Assembly: GCF_002276225.1 (NCBI RefSeq)
Contig: NZ_NQNY01000016.1
Span: 1 to 40,198 of the forward strand
Direction: 5' to 3'
From: Mycoplasmopsis agassizii
Lineage (GTDB): Bacteria; Bacillota_I; Bacilli_A; Mycoplasmatales; Metamycoplasmataceae
DNA length: 40,198 nucleotides
Numbering within the stretch: the first letter of the stretch is position 1; every line of letters begins with the position of its first letter. Below the pieces are notes generated by a model that was given only the letters and a program-made list of their open reading frames with translations, did no database searches and was not told where the DNA came from. Position numbers and translations under genes: made by a program. This document shows positions 18,814-28,716 of this stretch, one piece after another.

Positions 18814-19824
18814 TTAGAAATTACCTAAAGTTCAATCATCGATGACAAATTGAGTTAGCTTATTTTTTTCAATAGGAATGAAAAAGGAATTAAGTCTATC
18901 GGGTAAAGAATTTAGATAAAACCCTAATGTTTTCTTTCCGTATTTTTTTGGTGCACTAGGTGCTATATCGTATCCAAGATAAATTTTCTTTTGATCTAAA
19001 TTGATTTTATAATCTCGAAGTTGAATTCCGCCGCTCAACCAAATCTCAATTTCATCTCCATTTTTGAAGAAAACTGATTCATCTTTTACAAATAAGTAGT
19101 CATATTTATCAAAATCAAGTTTGTTATTTATAGTTTCAAAATTAAATGTAGTTGATCATGGCTCAAATTTGTTTTTTATGTAATTTGTTGAATCCTTATT
19201 TTTCTTGACTTCATCTTCACTAAGTAATTTTTTGAAATATTCTCTATATTCATTTTGATCATTTTCTTCAAGTCTTAAAGAAGATTTTAATTCAGTTGAG
19301 TTTTTAATCAAGCTAATATATTTTTGTGATGATGGCTCATTTTTTTGTTCACTAAGACCTAAAGCAAAAATTTCATCTCTTTGCTTTTCATTAAGCATGT
19401 TGTAAATTTCTGAATTTTTGTATGTCCACTTGTATTTTCGAATAAAGTACCCCCATTTATTTTTGTTTTCAGTTTTGTCATTAGTATCAACATTATTTTT
19501 TGTACCCGAATTCTGAATACCATTTGTTTTTTCGATTTCTTCTTTTGTTCATGTTTTAACTTTTCTTAGATGAAAAGTTTCTTCATCATAGAAGGCAGGA
19601 TATCAATTACTAAAGGTGAAGTATGGATAGCCGTAGAGATTAATTTGAACGTAAGGTTTTTTACCTATTTCGGTTTCTTTTGAATATATAGCTGCACCCT
19701 TTTTAAGAAAAACGTGCTGACTGCACGATGCTAATGTTAATGAAATTGTTGAAATCGAAATTACAGATGTAATCATTAACATTTTTTTTATTTTTCTATA
19801 AAGTTGAGTATGTAAAGGCAACAT
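18814..19824 (-). CDS. aromatic-motif surface lipoprotein L8 (partner of P3)
   Basis: Intact 336-residue lipoprotein; the lipobox TLASC gives Cys34. Family segments: KKGAAIYSK, INLYGYPYFTFSNWYPAF, SQKYISLIK with LRLEENDQ, TTFNFET, YDYLFVKD and SFFIPIEK. The start lies within the tail of P3 (29-bp overlap), with the ribosome site in the protease codons AGAAAGAGAGAT. P3 itself has an internal stop, but ribosomes would need only to reinitiate or bind here for L8 to be made. No clear terminator follows; it may run into L7. The function is unknown. Confidence 0.86.
19796..19824 (-). other. 29-bp dual-coding junction P3/L8
   Basis: Encodes DVAFTYSTL plus TAG for the protease and MLPLHTQLY for the lipoprotein. 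Same geometry as at P1/L3 and P2/L5. Confidence 0.85.
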
Positions 19825-21820
19825 CTAGATCTCTTTTTCTATCCGTATCGAAAGAGAAATTAAATGCATAACTTCCGGTTTCAGTTGCTGTAAATTCAAA
19901 TGTAATTGTATTTGCTTTTTCAGCTTGACCTGAGAAAACCATTTCATTATAGACTTTTATTTTCTGATTTGATGGAGTGTATAAGTTGACTGAAATAGGG
20001 ATTGCACCTATATGAGTATATTTAGGATATCCAAAAAATAAAAATGTAGTAATTCATTCACTTTTTAATGAATCAACATTCATCCATGTTGCATTTACTC
20101 TATATTTAGTGCCTTTTTTCATATTAATGCGTTCTACGGCAGGGTTAGTATATGTATTAGTCTTTTTCATTTTAAAATAACGAAGGCGTTGTAAGGCTTC
20201 TTTTGCTTTTAAAAAGTTAACTCTACCAAAACCTATATTTCCATCATAGGTTTTGGGATTTATATTTTTACTACTATTATATAAAATGTTATCTTCTTCA
20301 TTATTTCTAGCTCCTGATATTAAAATGCTCTTCATTATCAATGAATCTGCCCCAATATTAAAATAAGGAGAATAATTAGTTTTCAATAGTGTGGCTATTG
20401 CACTGACTGTAGGTGTTGCAAAACTTGTACCATATACATTTGGTTTTGTACCATGGTCTATCGCATATTGACTAGTAAATTGATCGGGTGCAGAAACAGA
20501 AATATAATTTGTGTACTTTGAAAATTCTGTGAAGTATTCAGGCTTTATATGTTTAGTATTTTCAAGTGCACCAACTATTATTGAATTATAAGATAGGGAA
20601 AAAGATTCAATATACATAGCGATATAGCCAGGTGTTTTATAAGTTATTGGATTATTATTGTCATCAAATTTTCTTCTATCAATATCGTTACCTGCAGCCT
20701 TAATAAAAACAACTTCAGGGTTTTCATTAATAAAATTATCTAGCCAGATAGCGTTTGGGTTATCTTGATATGTAATTCAAGAATTTTCATCATAGCCATC
20801 GGTTTCACCTCAACTATTATTTATTATATAAACACCATTTTTAACTAACCACTCAATTGATCCTTTTACTCCAGTTATGCCATATGTTTTATCGCTATAT
20901 AAACTAGCATAAGGATTTATTCCTTGTTTTCCAACAATTACTTCAGCAACTTTATTAGCATGGTCACTATTTGTACCATCGTAAACTGTAATGTCAGTTG
21001 AACTAAAAATTGATGATTGTCTATCAACAACTCCTTTTGCTTCAAGAACACCTACATTTGTTCTTGCTCCAACTTCTCAAAGTTCCCTTGCTCATTTTCT
21101 TTCTTCCCTGAGAACTTCTTCATCAAGACCTACGTATTTATATCTTTTCTTATTGTATTCATAATAATTTTTTCAGAATGTTTCTTCTTTATCTCATCTA
21201 ACTATTTTTTTATTTGAATCATAAAATAAACCTGTAGGTTGATCGAAGTGGCCGTTATCCATCGGTTGATCAGTATTAGCTTTTTCTCATTAGTTATAGT
21301 TAAAATTAGTATCGTGAACATTTATTTGTAAAATATTATTTAAATCCATTTTAAATTTTCCTAAAATTAAAAACAGATTTTTAAAATCATCTAAATCATT
21401 AAAAGTAGTAGTAAATGTTAAAGTATGTTTACCATAAAAATACTGGCGATTATCTTTAACCAAATTTATTAAACCTTTAACATATTTATTAATTATTGTT
21501 TTATCAACTCCTGATTTAAAAACTATTTCAATGCGATTTGCACCATTTCTAATTATTTCTTCTCTATCAGAAATGCTGTTGCTATTTAATTCTTTATAAG
21601 ATCTATAGTTCAAAAATGATCCTTTAATTACTTCCTGAATTGAATTAGCATTTTTAATTTGTTCAAGAAATTTTTCTTCAATTGATTTATTTGAACTATC
21701 ACTTATATTTTTTTGCTCAACATTAATTGCTGAGATACCTGAGAAACTAGATGCTAGTATTGCTCCTGTTGTTAATAAACTAAAAAATATTTTTAGTTTT
21801 TTATTTTGTTTAAATTTCAT
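19796..21820 (-). pseudogene. S8 subtilisin-like protease P3, interrupted by one stop
   Basis: The single frame of 674 codons has one internal TAA at 21290-21292 (codon 177), exactly between the propeptide and the catalytic domain; P2 has Gln-Glu-Trp at this place, so CAA-to-TAA or similar is likely. Everything else is intact: export segment (about 10-30), propeptide with HTLTFTTTF, Glu260 in VGVLE, His287 (SDHANKVAEV), Asn in IKAAGND, Ser466 in YGTSFATPT, and tail DVAFTYSTL. The ribosome site is AAAGAGG. As written it yields a 176-residue export-propeptide fragment. The lack of further damage suggests a recent mutation, readthrough, or a sequencing error. Confidence 0.85.
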
Positions 21821-21905
21821 ATTTTAACCTCTTTAAAATTTTTTTATAGAAGACTTTAAGAAATAAAATTAGTTGAGATTTTATGACTTCTTTCTTCTTG
21901 CGCGC

Positions 21906-21911
21906 ATTATA
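21906..21911 (-). promoter_or_regulatory. candidate -10 box of P3-L8
   Basis: TATAAT on the minus strand 86 bases before the P3 start, at about the same distance as in P2. The -35 region is not consensus. Confidence 0.5.
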
Positions 21912-22087
21912 AAACTAATGCAAAATAATTTTTAAATACGAATATTATGGTTTTTCATAAAAGGTAAAAATAATAAAATGGTATAATATGAAACACACGA
22001 TTAAACGCTAAACTAGTAATAAATTTTTTCAAAATTAAGCATTTAAACTAAAATTATTTATGAATTTTGATACTAAAAAAATAAAAA

Positions 22088-22113
22088 AGTTACATCTTGA
22101 AAAAGATGTAACT
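22088..22113 (-). terminator. terminator of L9
   Basis: AGTTACATCTT and AAGATGTAACT form a perfect 11-bp stem with a short loop, followed by a T-run on the minus strand. Confidence 0.8.
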
Positions 22114-22129
22114 ATGATTTATAAGTTAA

Positions 22130-23179
22130 TTAACTTATCTTTTTAAATGATCAATCATCCACCTTAAAATCAGATATGCTCCCTTTTTCTACTGGTAATA
22201 AAAATGAATGAGATCTTTTAGAAACACCTGTCATGATAATATCTGGCGCTGCTAAATTTTTGTCTTTCGGTGCAGTCGGTTTATAATTTCAAGAAATTGA
22301 AATTTCCTTACTGTTTTTGTCAACTTCATAATTCGAAATTTCTAAACCACCATCTAAAAAATATTCGCTACCATTTCCTTCGGTATGAAAATATCTTGCT
22401 AAATCTTTTATAAAAATATAATCATATTTTTTAAGATCTAATTTACTTTTAATTGCATCATAATTAAAAGTGTTGGATCAAGGTAAAAAGTTTTTTTCCA
22501 AAAAAGAATTCTTATCAGTTACATTTTCTAGAGTAGATTTTTCTGAGATTGATTCAAGATATTTTAAATAAAGATTTTTACTTTCATCATCTAATCTCAA
22601 TGATGATTTTAGCTCTTCATCAGTTTTAATTAAACTAATGAATTTTTGACTATCAGGTTCTTGTTTTTGTTCAAGTGCATCAACTAAATAATCACTATCT
22701 TTTTGTTTATCACTTAAAGAATTATAGATAGGAGAATTATTGTAAACTCACTTATATTTTGGAGCGAATAGCCCTCATTTTTTTCTGATGTCTTTTTGCT
22801 CTTCGGTTTCTTTTCCAATAGTAATTAATTGATTACCTGTTTCAGGAAATTCAGGATCTACAGTAACCTTATTATCGCTACTATTTCTAATGATAAGTTT
22901 TCTATATTTAAGAGTGTTAGAATCAGAGTTTGTATATGTTGGGTATCAATTACCGAATGTAAAATCTTCATATCCATATAAATTGATTTGAACATAAGGT
23001 TTTTTATCTACTTCGGTTGTTTTCGAGTAAACTGCAGCGCCTTTGTTGAGTTCTTTGGGATTGCTGTCGATACTGCTACATGCGACTAGAGAAATTGTTG
23101 AAATTACACCAACCGCTAAAGTTGTAAATAAAAAAATTAATTTTCTTTTTTTAGTTTTTGGATTAGATATTATTTTCAT
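22130..23179 (-). CDS. aromatic-motif surface lipoprotein L9
   Basis: Intact 349-residue lipoprotein with lipobox SLVAC (Cys34). It follows the L5 pattern: NKGAAVYSKTT, INLYGYEDFTFGNWYPTY, SQKFISLIK, LRLDDES, NTFNYDA, YDYIFIKDL and SFLLPVEK. Unlike L1, L2, L4 and L7 it has no protease relic in front. It carries its own consensus ribosome site (AAGGAG, 7 bases upstream) and a TATAAT box at 23221, so it is an independently expressed member. The function is unknown. Confidence 0.88.
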
Positions 23180-23220
23180 CTTATACTCCTTGATATTTAT
23201 GATAATTGTTTTTCATTATG

Positions 23221-23226
23221 ATTATA
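23221..23226 (-). promoter_or_regulatory. -10 box of L9
   Basis: TATAAT on the minus strand 42 bases before the L9 start. A TTGATT lies about 20 bases further upstream as a possible weak -35. Confidence 0.5.
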
Positions 23227-23378
23227 ATTCAATTAAAAAAATGAAAAATCAAAATAGCGATTTTTCATTTTAAAAATTTTTCAAACCGAAAAAAGTGGTA
23301 TAATTTATGTTAGATTAATCTAGTTGGCTTTATTTCTAAAATTTACTAGGTTTTAAGAATAATAAACTACTAAAATTA

Positions 23379-23855
23379 TTAAACTGATTTTACTTTATAG
23401 TCTAATTCAAATTTAATTTCTGGTTTTAAAGCATTTGCAACATAACAATATTTATGAGCTTTTTCCATCATTTCATTTGCTAATGAAATGTGTTCTTGAT
23501 CCTTAATTAAGACAGTTGGATAAAGACCTACTTCAGTAATTTTTGTATCTGCTGCACTAGTACCTTCTAGAGTAACTGTTGGTTTATCTTCATAAGCATA
23601 AACTGTAATTTTACGGTTTTTAGCTAGTGCTAAAAAAGTTAATAAATAACAATTACTTAAAGCTGAAGCTAATAATTCTTCAGGATTTCAAAAGTGATTT
23701 TGAAATCCAGTTTCAGAAAAACCACCTGTGATTTTTTCTTTATTATTTAAATGACTAGTAATATTAATAGCTTTATTGTAATTACCATCAATAAATTCTT
23801 CACCTTTTAATTCCCATTTGACATCAGCATGATGCAAACTTTTTCTTGTTTTCAT
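23379..23855 (-). CDS. OsmC/Ohr-family peroxidase-like protein
   Basis: 158 residues, the usual size. The two redox cysteines of OsmC/Ohr proteins are present: Cys69 in LSNCYLLTFL and Cys137 in HKYCYVANA. The HFWNPEELLASAL motif precedes the first. These thiol peroxidases reduce organic hydroperoxides in the cytosol. Ohr and OsmC cannot be separated with certainty here. The first codons MKTRKSLHHADVKWELKGE fit OsmC-like proteins. It is a single gene between L9 and ftsZ. Confidence 0.88.
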
Positions 23856-23992
23856 ATGAACCTACTTTCATAATAAATTATAAATAAGAAAAATAAAAAG
23901 TAACAGCAAATGCTATTACTTAAAAATTTGTTGCTAAAAGCAAATTTTCTGTTTAATAATTTTACTAAAATTATTGCTTCTAAGACATCGCC

Positions 23993-25189
23993 TTAATTTT
24001 TCTTACTAAATCATGATGGTAATTTGCTCTTATGCCCATCTTCTTGGGTTGTTTTTGTTTTCGTCTCACTTGTTAGAGAAATGTTATTAACAAATTTACT
24101 AGTTAAAGATAGTTTTTCAGTCAAAGGAAGAGGTTCATCGAATAAAAATTCTTTGGTATTTTTATTTTCTAAATCAATTTCCATTGTCTTGATAAGTTCT
24201 TTAATTTCTTCAGATTTTTCCATTGTAGATAATACTTGATTACTTTTAATTCCAGTAGCGATTACACTTACATAAATATCATCACCTGCATTATTATCCA
24301 TTGAAGTTCCAAAAATAATGTTGCAATCTTCACCTACAGCTTGTGTAATTACACTGACTGCTGTGTTGATTTCTTTTAGCGTAATATTTGCTCCACTAAT
24401 ATTAACAATTGCATCGGTTGCGCCCTTAATTGAAGTTTCAATAATAGGGCTACTGATTGCATGAATTGCAGCCTTAGTAGCACGGTCTTCACCAACAGCT
24501 CTTCCCATTCCAATAATTGCATTACCTTTATTAGACATTACTGTTTTAACATCAGCAAAATCTAAATTGATATGTGCTGGAGCAGAAATAATATCTGTTA
24601 GTGTTTTAACTGTTAGTTTTAAAATCGTATCAGCAAAGACAAAACTATCATTCATAGGTACATCACCATATTGCTCTAGTAATTTTTCGTTACTAATTGT
24701 AATAATGGAATCGACTTTCTGAGATAGTTTAGAAATACCTTCTAAAGCATTGTTTTTACGTTTATTACCTTCGAAAATAAAAGGAGTTGTAACAATTGCC
24801 ACAACAAGAATTCCCAAACTTTTTGCAATTTCTGCAAAAACTGGTGCTGCTCCAGTACCTGTTCCACCACCCATTCCGGCAGTGATGATAACCATATCAG
24901 CACCTTTTAATGCTTGCTTAATTTCAGCGATACTTGATTGTGCAGCTTCTTCTCCTACTTGAGGATTAGCTCCTGCACCAAGACCACGAGCACTGGTTGA
25001 GTTTTCATTATCTGCTCCAAGGTGAAGTTTTACCAAAGCAGGTGAAGCATCAAGAGCTTGCTTATCAGTATTGGCAACGATAAATTCAGCGCCACTTAAG
25101 TCGCTGTTAATCATGTTGTTAATACTATTAGTTCCTGATCCTCCAACACCGACTACTTTAATAATAGCTGTGTTTGTTTTTTCTGACAT
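23993..25189 (-). CDS. ftsZ: cell division GTPase FtsZ
   Basis: 398 residues. The tubulin signature GGGTGTG lies at about 107-113, GVGGSG near 14-19, and the T7 loop NLDFADV near 205. The C-terminal peptide KLPSWFSKKN resembles the conserved FtsZ tail that binds partners, and its Trp is a UGA codon. FtsZ polymerises at midcell to drive constriction. The ATG at 25189 is chosen because GGGAGG lies 5 bases upstream; an in-frame TTG at 25201 would overlap that site. It is the last gene of the mraZ-rsmH-X-ftsZ cluster. Confidence 0.97.
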
Positions 25190-25208
25190 TTGACCTCCCA
25201 AGGTTTAG

Positions 25209-26435
25209 TTAATGATACTTTTTCAGTTTATTAGGGCTTTTGACTTCGTAAAAAAATTCAGGGAAAGTGTAAGTACTTTCAAAGTTGTAAGTCACGTTTG
25301 CTTTTTGATAGATACGGTTTAAATATTGATGAGAAAGTTCATTCTCATTAAATTCAAACTCGGTGTTTTGATTTTCGATAAAGACTATTTTAGAATTTGT
25401 GATAAAAGCATCACTTGCTCGGAATGCTTTTCCCATAAAGTTAAAAGCACCACTAAAAACAACTACCTGTTTTGTTGCATAGTCACTGAATTTTTCACTT
25501 AAAAATTCATGCAGTTTTTCTCAATATAAAATGATGTAATTTTCTATTTCCTTGAAATAATCTGGATATGATAAGAGAGGAGAGAGAGAGTTGAGATTAT
25601 TTCTTAATTCAGGATTTTCGACGATTAAATCAAATTTTGAAGCATAAGTATAAAGTGTCTTTTCAGCTTCTAGGGCATTTAGGTTAAATTTGTCATGTAA
25701 CCATTTTATGAAGTAGTTTTCACCAAATCTAAATTGCTCAATTTTCACGATTTTGTCGTTTTTACGTTGCGTAATAAATGTGGCGTTGCTTGATAAATGC
25801 ACGTTGATGTAATCGCTGCCATTATCTTTTAAAAGTGAGTTTGAAATTTCAGCAAAGGAATAGATTTTGTTAATTACTAAGCCTAATTTTTCAAGTGCTT
25901 CACAAAGTTCATAGTATTTATCGTTTTCAACATAGGTAATTAGGGATTTGATTTTAACACGTTTTAATTCGCTAACATCATTTCAGTTATCGAACTTTTG
26001 TCAATAATTACTGTGTTTTGATATTGAATATTCTAAAGGAGTGATATTAATTGCAAAGTCTTCCTGATTTTTTTTGCTAAAATCACTGTCAATGCTTTTT
26101 AAAAATTCTCCAGTAGAATCTAGATTTTCATCACTGTCTGCTTGCTCGCTGTTCTTTTTAATATGGATAGTACTTTTTATAGCTTTTGTACGAGCATTTA
26201 AAAAATTATCCTTATAAACAACGTCAATTTTGTTTGGAGCAAATCCTAATTTTTCTTTGTGCAAGACAATAAATCGGCGTGCATTAGAAATTTCTTCATT
26301 TAAATTAGTGATATCTAGATAAAACTTTTCATCAATAATTTTAAAAGAGCAGGCTTCATCGGTTACATAAGTAACAAAGCGAATACTCGAAAGATCCACT
26401 TCAACAAAGCTTTTTGTCTCTCTTGTAAAATTCAT
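25209..26435 (-). CDS. division-cluster protein in the FtsA position
   Basis: 408 residues, unknown function. It lies between rsmH and ftsZ with gaps of 24 and 19 bases, where many bacteria carry ftsA. The length is near that of FtsA, and the sequence has features compatible with an actin-like fold, such as VEVDLSSIRFVTYV at the N-terminus and VVVFSGAFNFMGKAF near 330, but the phosphate loops are not convincing. A charged Ser/Asp-rich insert lies near 95-120. Mycoplasmas of this branch carry a poorly conserved gene at this place. A divergent FtsZ membrane tether is my guess. GGAG precedes the start. Confidence 0.6.
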
Positions 26436-26459
26436 AATTTGCTCCTTTCTTCAGTATTT

Positions 26460-27353
26460 TTACAATTTTTGTAGTACTCTCAGTTTGGCACTGCGAGCAC
26501 GTTTATTTGTTTCAATTTCGTTTTTATCAGCTGTAAAACTTTTAACTTTATATTCTTTAACTTCCATTAACGGAAGTTTTGAATCATGTTTATTTTTGAT
26601 TAATTTACCAAAAAAATCTTTGACAATTTTGTCCTCTTTTGAATGAAATGTAATCACCATTAACTTAGAGTTTTTTCGCATAAATTCTAAGCATGTTGGT
26701 AAAACTTTTTCTAAGACTTCAAATTCACGATTAACAGCAATCCTTAGTGCTTGAAAAACAGTTTTAGCAGGATTTTTTTCACGCAAAACTTTTGCAGGAA
26801 GGGCTTTTTTAATCACATCAACTAGTTCCATAGTTCTATATAAAGGTCTATTTTTAATAATGGCCTTCGCAATTACGTGGGGTAATTTTACATCAGCGTA
26901 GTTATTAAAGATCTTTAATAAATCTTGATAGTCTCAATGATTAATAATTTCTTGCGCAGTTAGTTGCGTATTTTGATCCATTCGCATGTCTAATAAGGCA
27001 TCTTTGTTGTAACTAAATCCTCTTTGGGCATCATCTACATGAACGCTAGAAATACCTAGATCAAATAAAAAGTAATCAACTTCTGAAATTGCTAATTCTT
27101 CTAAATAAGTCTTCATATTTTCAAAGTTCGACTTAATCAAAGTGCTATTAGGGAATTTTTCTAAATGCTTTCGACTATTTTTTATCGCAAAGTCATCTTG
27201 ATCAAAACCAATTAATTTCAAGTTAGGATTTTTTTCTAATATTGCTCTGGCGTGACCAGCATAACCTAAAGTGGCATCTACATAAAGTGCTTTTTTATCA
27301 GGCTCGATTTGTTCTAAAACTTGTTTTAACAAAACAGGTATGTGCAAATCCAT
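26460..27353 (-). CDS. rsmH: 16S rRNA m4C1402 methyltransferase RsmH (MraW)
   Basis: 297 residues, close to the family length. HIPVLLKQVLE opens the protein, the SAM site is VDATLGYAGHA (about 25-35), and later motifs are FDLGISSVHVDDAQRGFS, DMRMD, ALRIAVNREFE and ITFHSKEDKIVKDFF. It methylates N4 of C1402 in the ribosomal P site. The start is 3 bases after the mraZ stop, so translation is coupled. Confidence 0.97.
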
Positions 27354-27356
27354 GAA

Positions 27357-27809
27357 TTATTCACTGCCTTTTTTATCATTACGATTAAAAATTGCAGTTG
27401 CTGCTTTAGCATAAGCTTCATCATTCATTTCATCGTCAAAGGAATCGTAGGCTTCTTTTGATCAAATCTCTACTTTGTTTCCAATTCCAACAAAAACAAC
27501 GTCTTTTTTGATAGAGGTTTTTTCAACAATGTTGTTGGTCAATTTAATTCGACCAACTTTATCAACTGTAACTTCTTCAATTCTTTGATAAAAAGCACGT
27601 TTATATTTAATTGCTTCAATATCTCTTAAATCAATTAAGTCCAGTTTTTGTGACTCAGCATTAAAGTCTGCATCAGTTCACATTTCTAAGACATTATTAA
27701 AAGTTCTAAATAGAAAAAAACGAGACCCAAAATGGTCTTTAAACTTAGTTGGAATTGCAACCCTAAGGTTGTCATCCAAGGTGCGTTCAAAATTCCCGAA
27801 ATTCCCCAT
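27357..27809 (-). CDS. mraZ: transcriptional regulator MraZ
   Basis: 150 residues with two AbrB-like halves: GNFERTLDDNLRVAIP-type motif near the N-terminus and EVTVDKVGRIKL in the second half. MraZ is a DNA-binding protein that controls its own division operon through direct repeats upstream of mraZ. AGGGG lies 5-6 bases before the ATG. It is first in the cluster mraZ-rsmH-X-ftsZ. Confidence 0.95.
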
Positions 27810-27834
27810 TTTTTCCCCTATCTCTTCTATTTAA

Positions 27835-27851
27835 CCACAAATTTGGACAAA
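27835..27851 (-). promoter_or_regulatory. possible MraZ direct-repeat site
   Basis: TTTGTCC (27845-27851) and TTTGTGG (27835-27841) on the minus strand are spaced 10 bases start to start, about one helical turn, between the promoter and mraZ. The geometry fits MraZ boxes (short direct repeats); the exact consensus in this species is not known to me. Confidence 0.3.
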
Positions 27852-27873
27852 GTTGTAAATTTTTTCGGCTTTT

Positions 27874-27901
27874 CAGTCAATTTTTTAGCTAAAAATGACT
27901 G
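27874..27901. promoter_or_regulatory. 28-bp palindrome over mraZ promoter
   Basis: CAGTCA (27874-27879) and TGACTG (27896-27901) flank a self-complementary core TTTTTAGCTAAAAA, with one unpaired base. It overlaps the weak -10 (27882-27887) of the division operon and could be an operator or a hairpin. Confidence 0.45.
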
Positions 27902-27910
27902 ATTAGTCAA
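27882..27910 (-). promoter_or_regulatory. candidate promoter of the division cluster
   Basis: TTGACT (27905-27910) and TAAAAA (27882-27887) on the minus strand are separated by exactly 17 bases. The -10 is weak, fitting a regulated promoter. It lies 73 bases before mraZ. Confidence 0.45.
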
Positions 27911-27970
27911 GTTTTAGTTACTCTATTAATATAAATAGGGGTGATTAGTATTATCTTCAAGTTAGTTTGA

Positions 27971-27996
27971 TGTCTTTTTTAGAAATAAAAAAGACA
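27971..27996. other. hairpin in the mraZ-rplM gap
   Basis: TGTCTTTTTT and AAAAAAGACA form a perfect 10-bp inverted repeat with a 6-base loop. Its role is not clear; it lies between the two divergent promoters. Confidence 0.4.
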
Positions 27997-28095
27997 CTTT
28001 TAATAAATTAAAAAACTAGTTTTTGCTCATAAGACTAATAATTAATAATGTTAAATTTGACTAGTAAAACCACTCATAAAAGCAGCAAAAATAAA

Positions 28096-28140
28096 ATCAG
28101 AAAAAGTGCGTAATTTTTCTGATGAAAAAACGCTTTTTTC
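28096..28140 (+). other. two adjacent hairpins upstream of the rplM -10 box
   Basis: ATCAGAAAAA/TTTTTCTGAT (28096-28123, perfect 10 bp) is followed at once by GAAAAAA/TTTTTTC with a 3-base loop (28124-28140). TTTTTCTGAT recurs at 28135-28144. They sit where a -35 and activator region would be, so they may be protein-binding repeats or end transcripts from further left. Confidence 0.45.
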
Positions 28141-28149
28141 TGATATTAT
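28141..28149 (+). promoter_or_regulatory. extended -10 of rplM-rpsI
   Basis: TGATATTAT is an extended -10 (TGn plus TATTAT), which can work without a good -35. It would give an RNA leader of about 125 bases. Confidence 0.5.
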
Positions 28150-28151
28150 AA

Positions 28152-28281
28152 AAAAACGAACTTATACTTTTAGTTCAAGATTGTTGTCCCGTTAAACAAC
28201 ATTTTGCGACTTATTCGTAAATCCATAAAAGTAAATTCTAGGCAAATTTAAATTTATATATGAATATATTCAGGAGAAATC
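28152..28281 (+). promoter_or_regulatory. structured leader of rplM-rpsI, possible autoregulatory RNA
   Basis: TGTTGT (28182-28187) pairs with ACAACA (28196-28201). ACGAA (28156-28160) can pair with TTCGT (28214-28218), and ACTTTTA (28166-28172) with TAAAAGT (28226-28232); the last two helices interleave as in a pseudoknot. L13 leaders that control this operon are known in Firmicutes; whether this is one is inference. AGGAG lies 6 bases before the rplM start. Confidence 0.4.
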
Positions 28282-28716
28282 ATGCGTCAAACAACTATTG
28301 TTAAGCACCTTGAAGTTGACAAAAAATGATATCTAATCGATGCTGAAGGGCAAGTATTAGGTCGTGTTGCAGCTCAAGTCGCAACAATCTTACGTGGAAA
28401 AAACAAACCTACTTTTACTCCAAATGTTGACATGGGAGACAATGTAGTAATTATTAATGCTGAAAAAATTGTTTTAACAGCAAATAAAGAAACTAAAAAA
28501 ATGTACCACCGCCACTCAGGTTATAAAGGTGGTTTAACTTCTCAAACAGCGGCAGTTGTTAGAGAGAAAAAACCTTATGCTTTATTAGAATTAGCAATTA
28601 AAGGGATGTTACCTAAAACTGCTTTAGGTAGAAAACAATTTAAAAACTTATTTGTTTATGTTGGTCCAGAACACAAACAAGCAGCACAACAACCAGTGAA
28701 AATTGAGGTGAAATAA
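28282..28716 (+). CDS. rplM: 50S ribosomal protein L13
   Basis: 144 residues, standard size for uL13. [17 protein letters not shown] near the N-terminus, with UGA for the conserved Trp, and YRHSGYKGG-like [11 protein letters not shown] and [15 protein letters not shown] are diagnostic. It is an early assembly protein of the large subunit. The stop codon TAA shares its last base with the rpsI start (TAATG), so the two are coupled. Confidence 0.98.

Larger units (their letters stand above)
21821..22129. other. intergenic region between P3 and L9
   Basis: Contains the P3 promoter and the L9 terminator (22088-22113). I see no coding or protease remains in the rest. Confidence 0.6.

Noticed and set aside
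3465-21820. Identification of the proteases as MIP of the MIB-MIP system
   Set aside because: These are S8 subtilisins with GTSxAxP serine motifs and a different partner family; only the organisation is similar.
24024-24962. Plus-strand frames inside ftsZ
   Set aside because: They are antisense to a strongly conserved gene and have no expression signals.
25190-25201. TTG start of ftsZ at 25201
   Set aside because: It would overlap the GGGAGG ribosome site that clearly serves the ATG at 25189.
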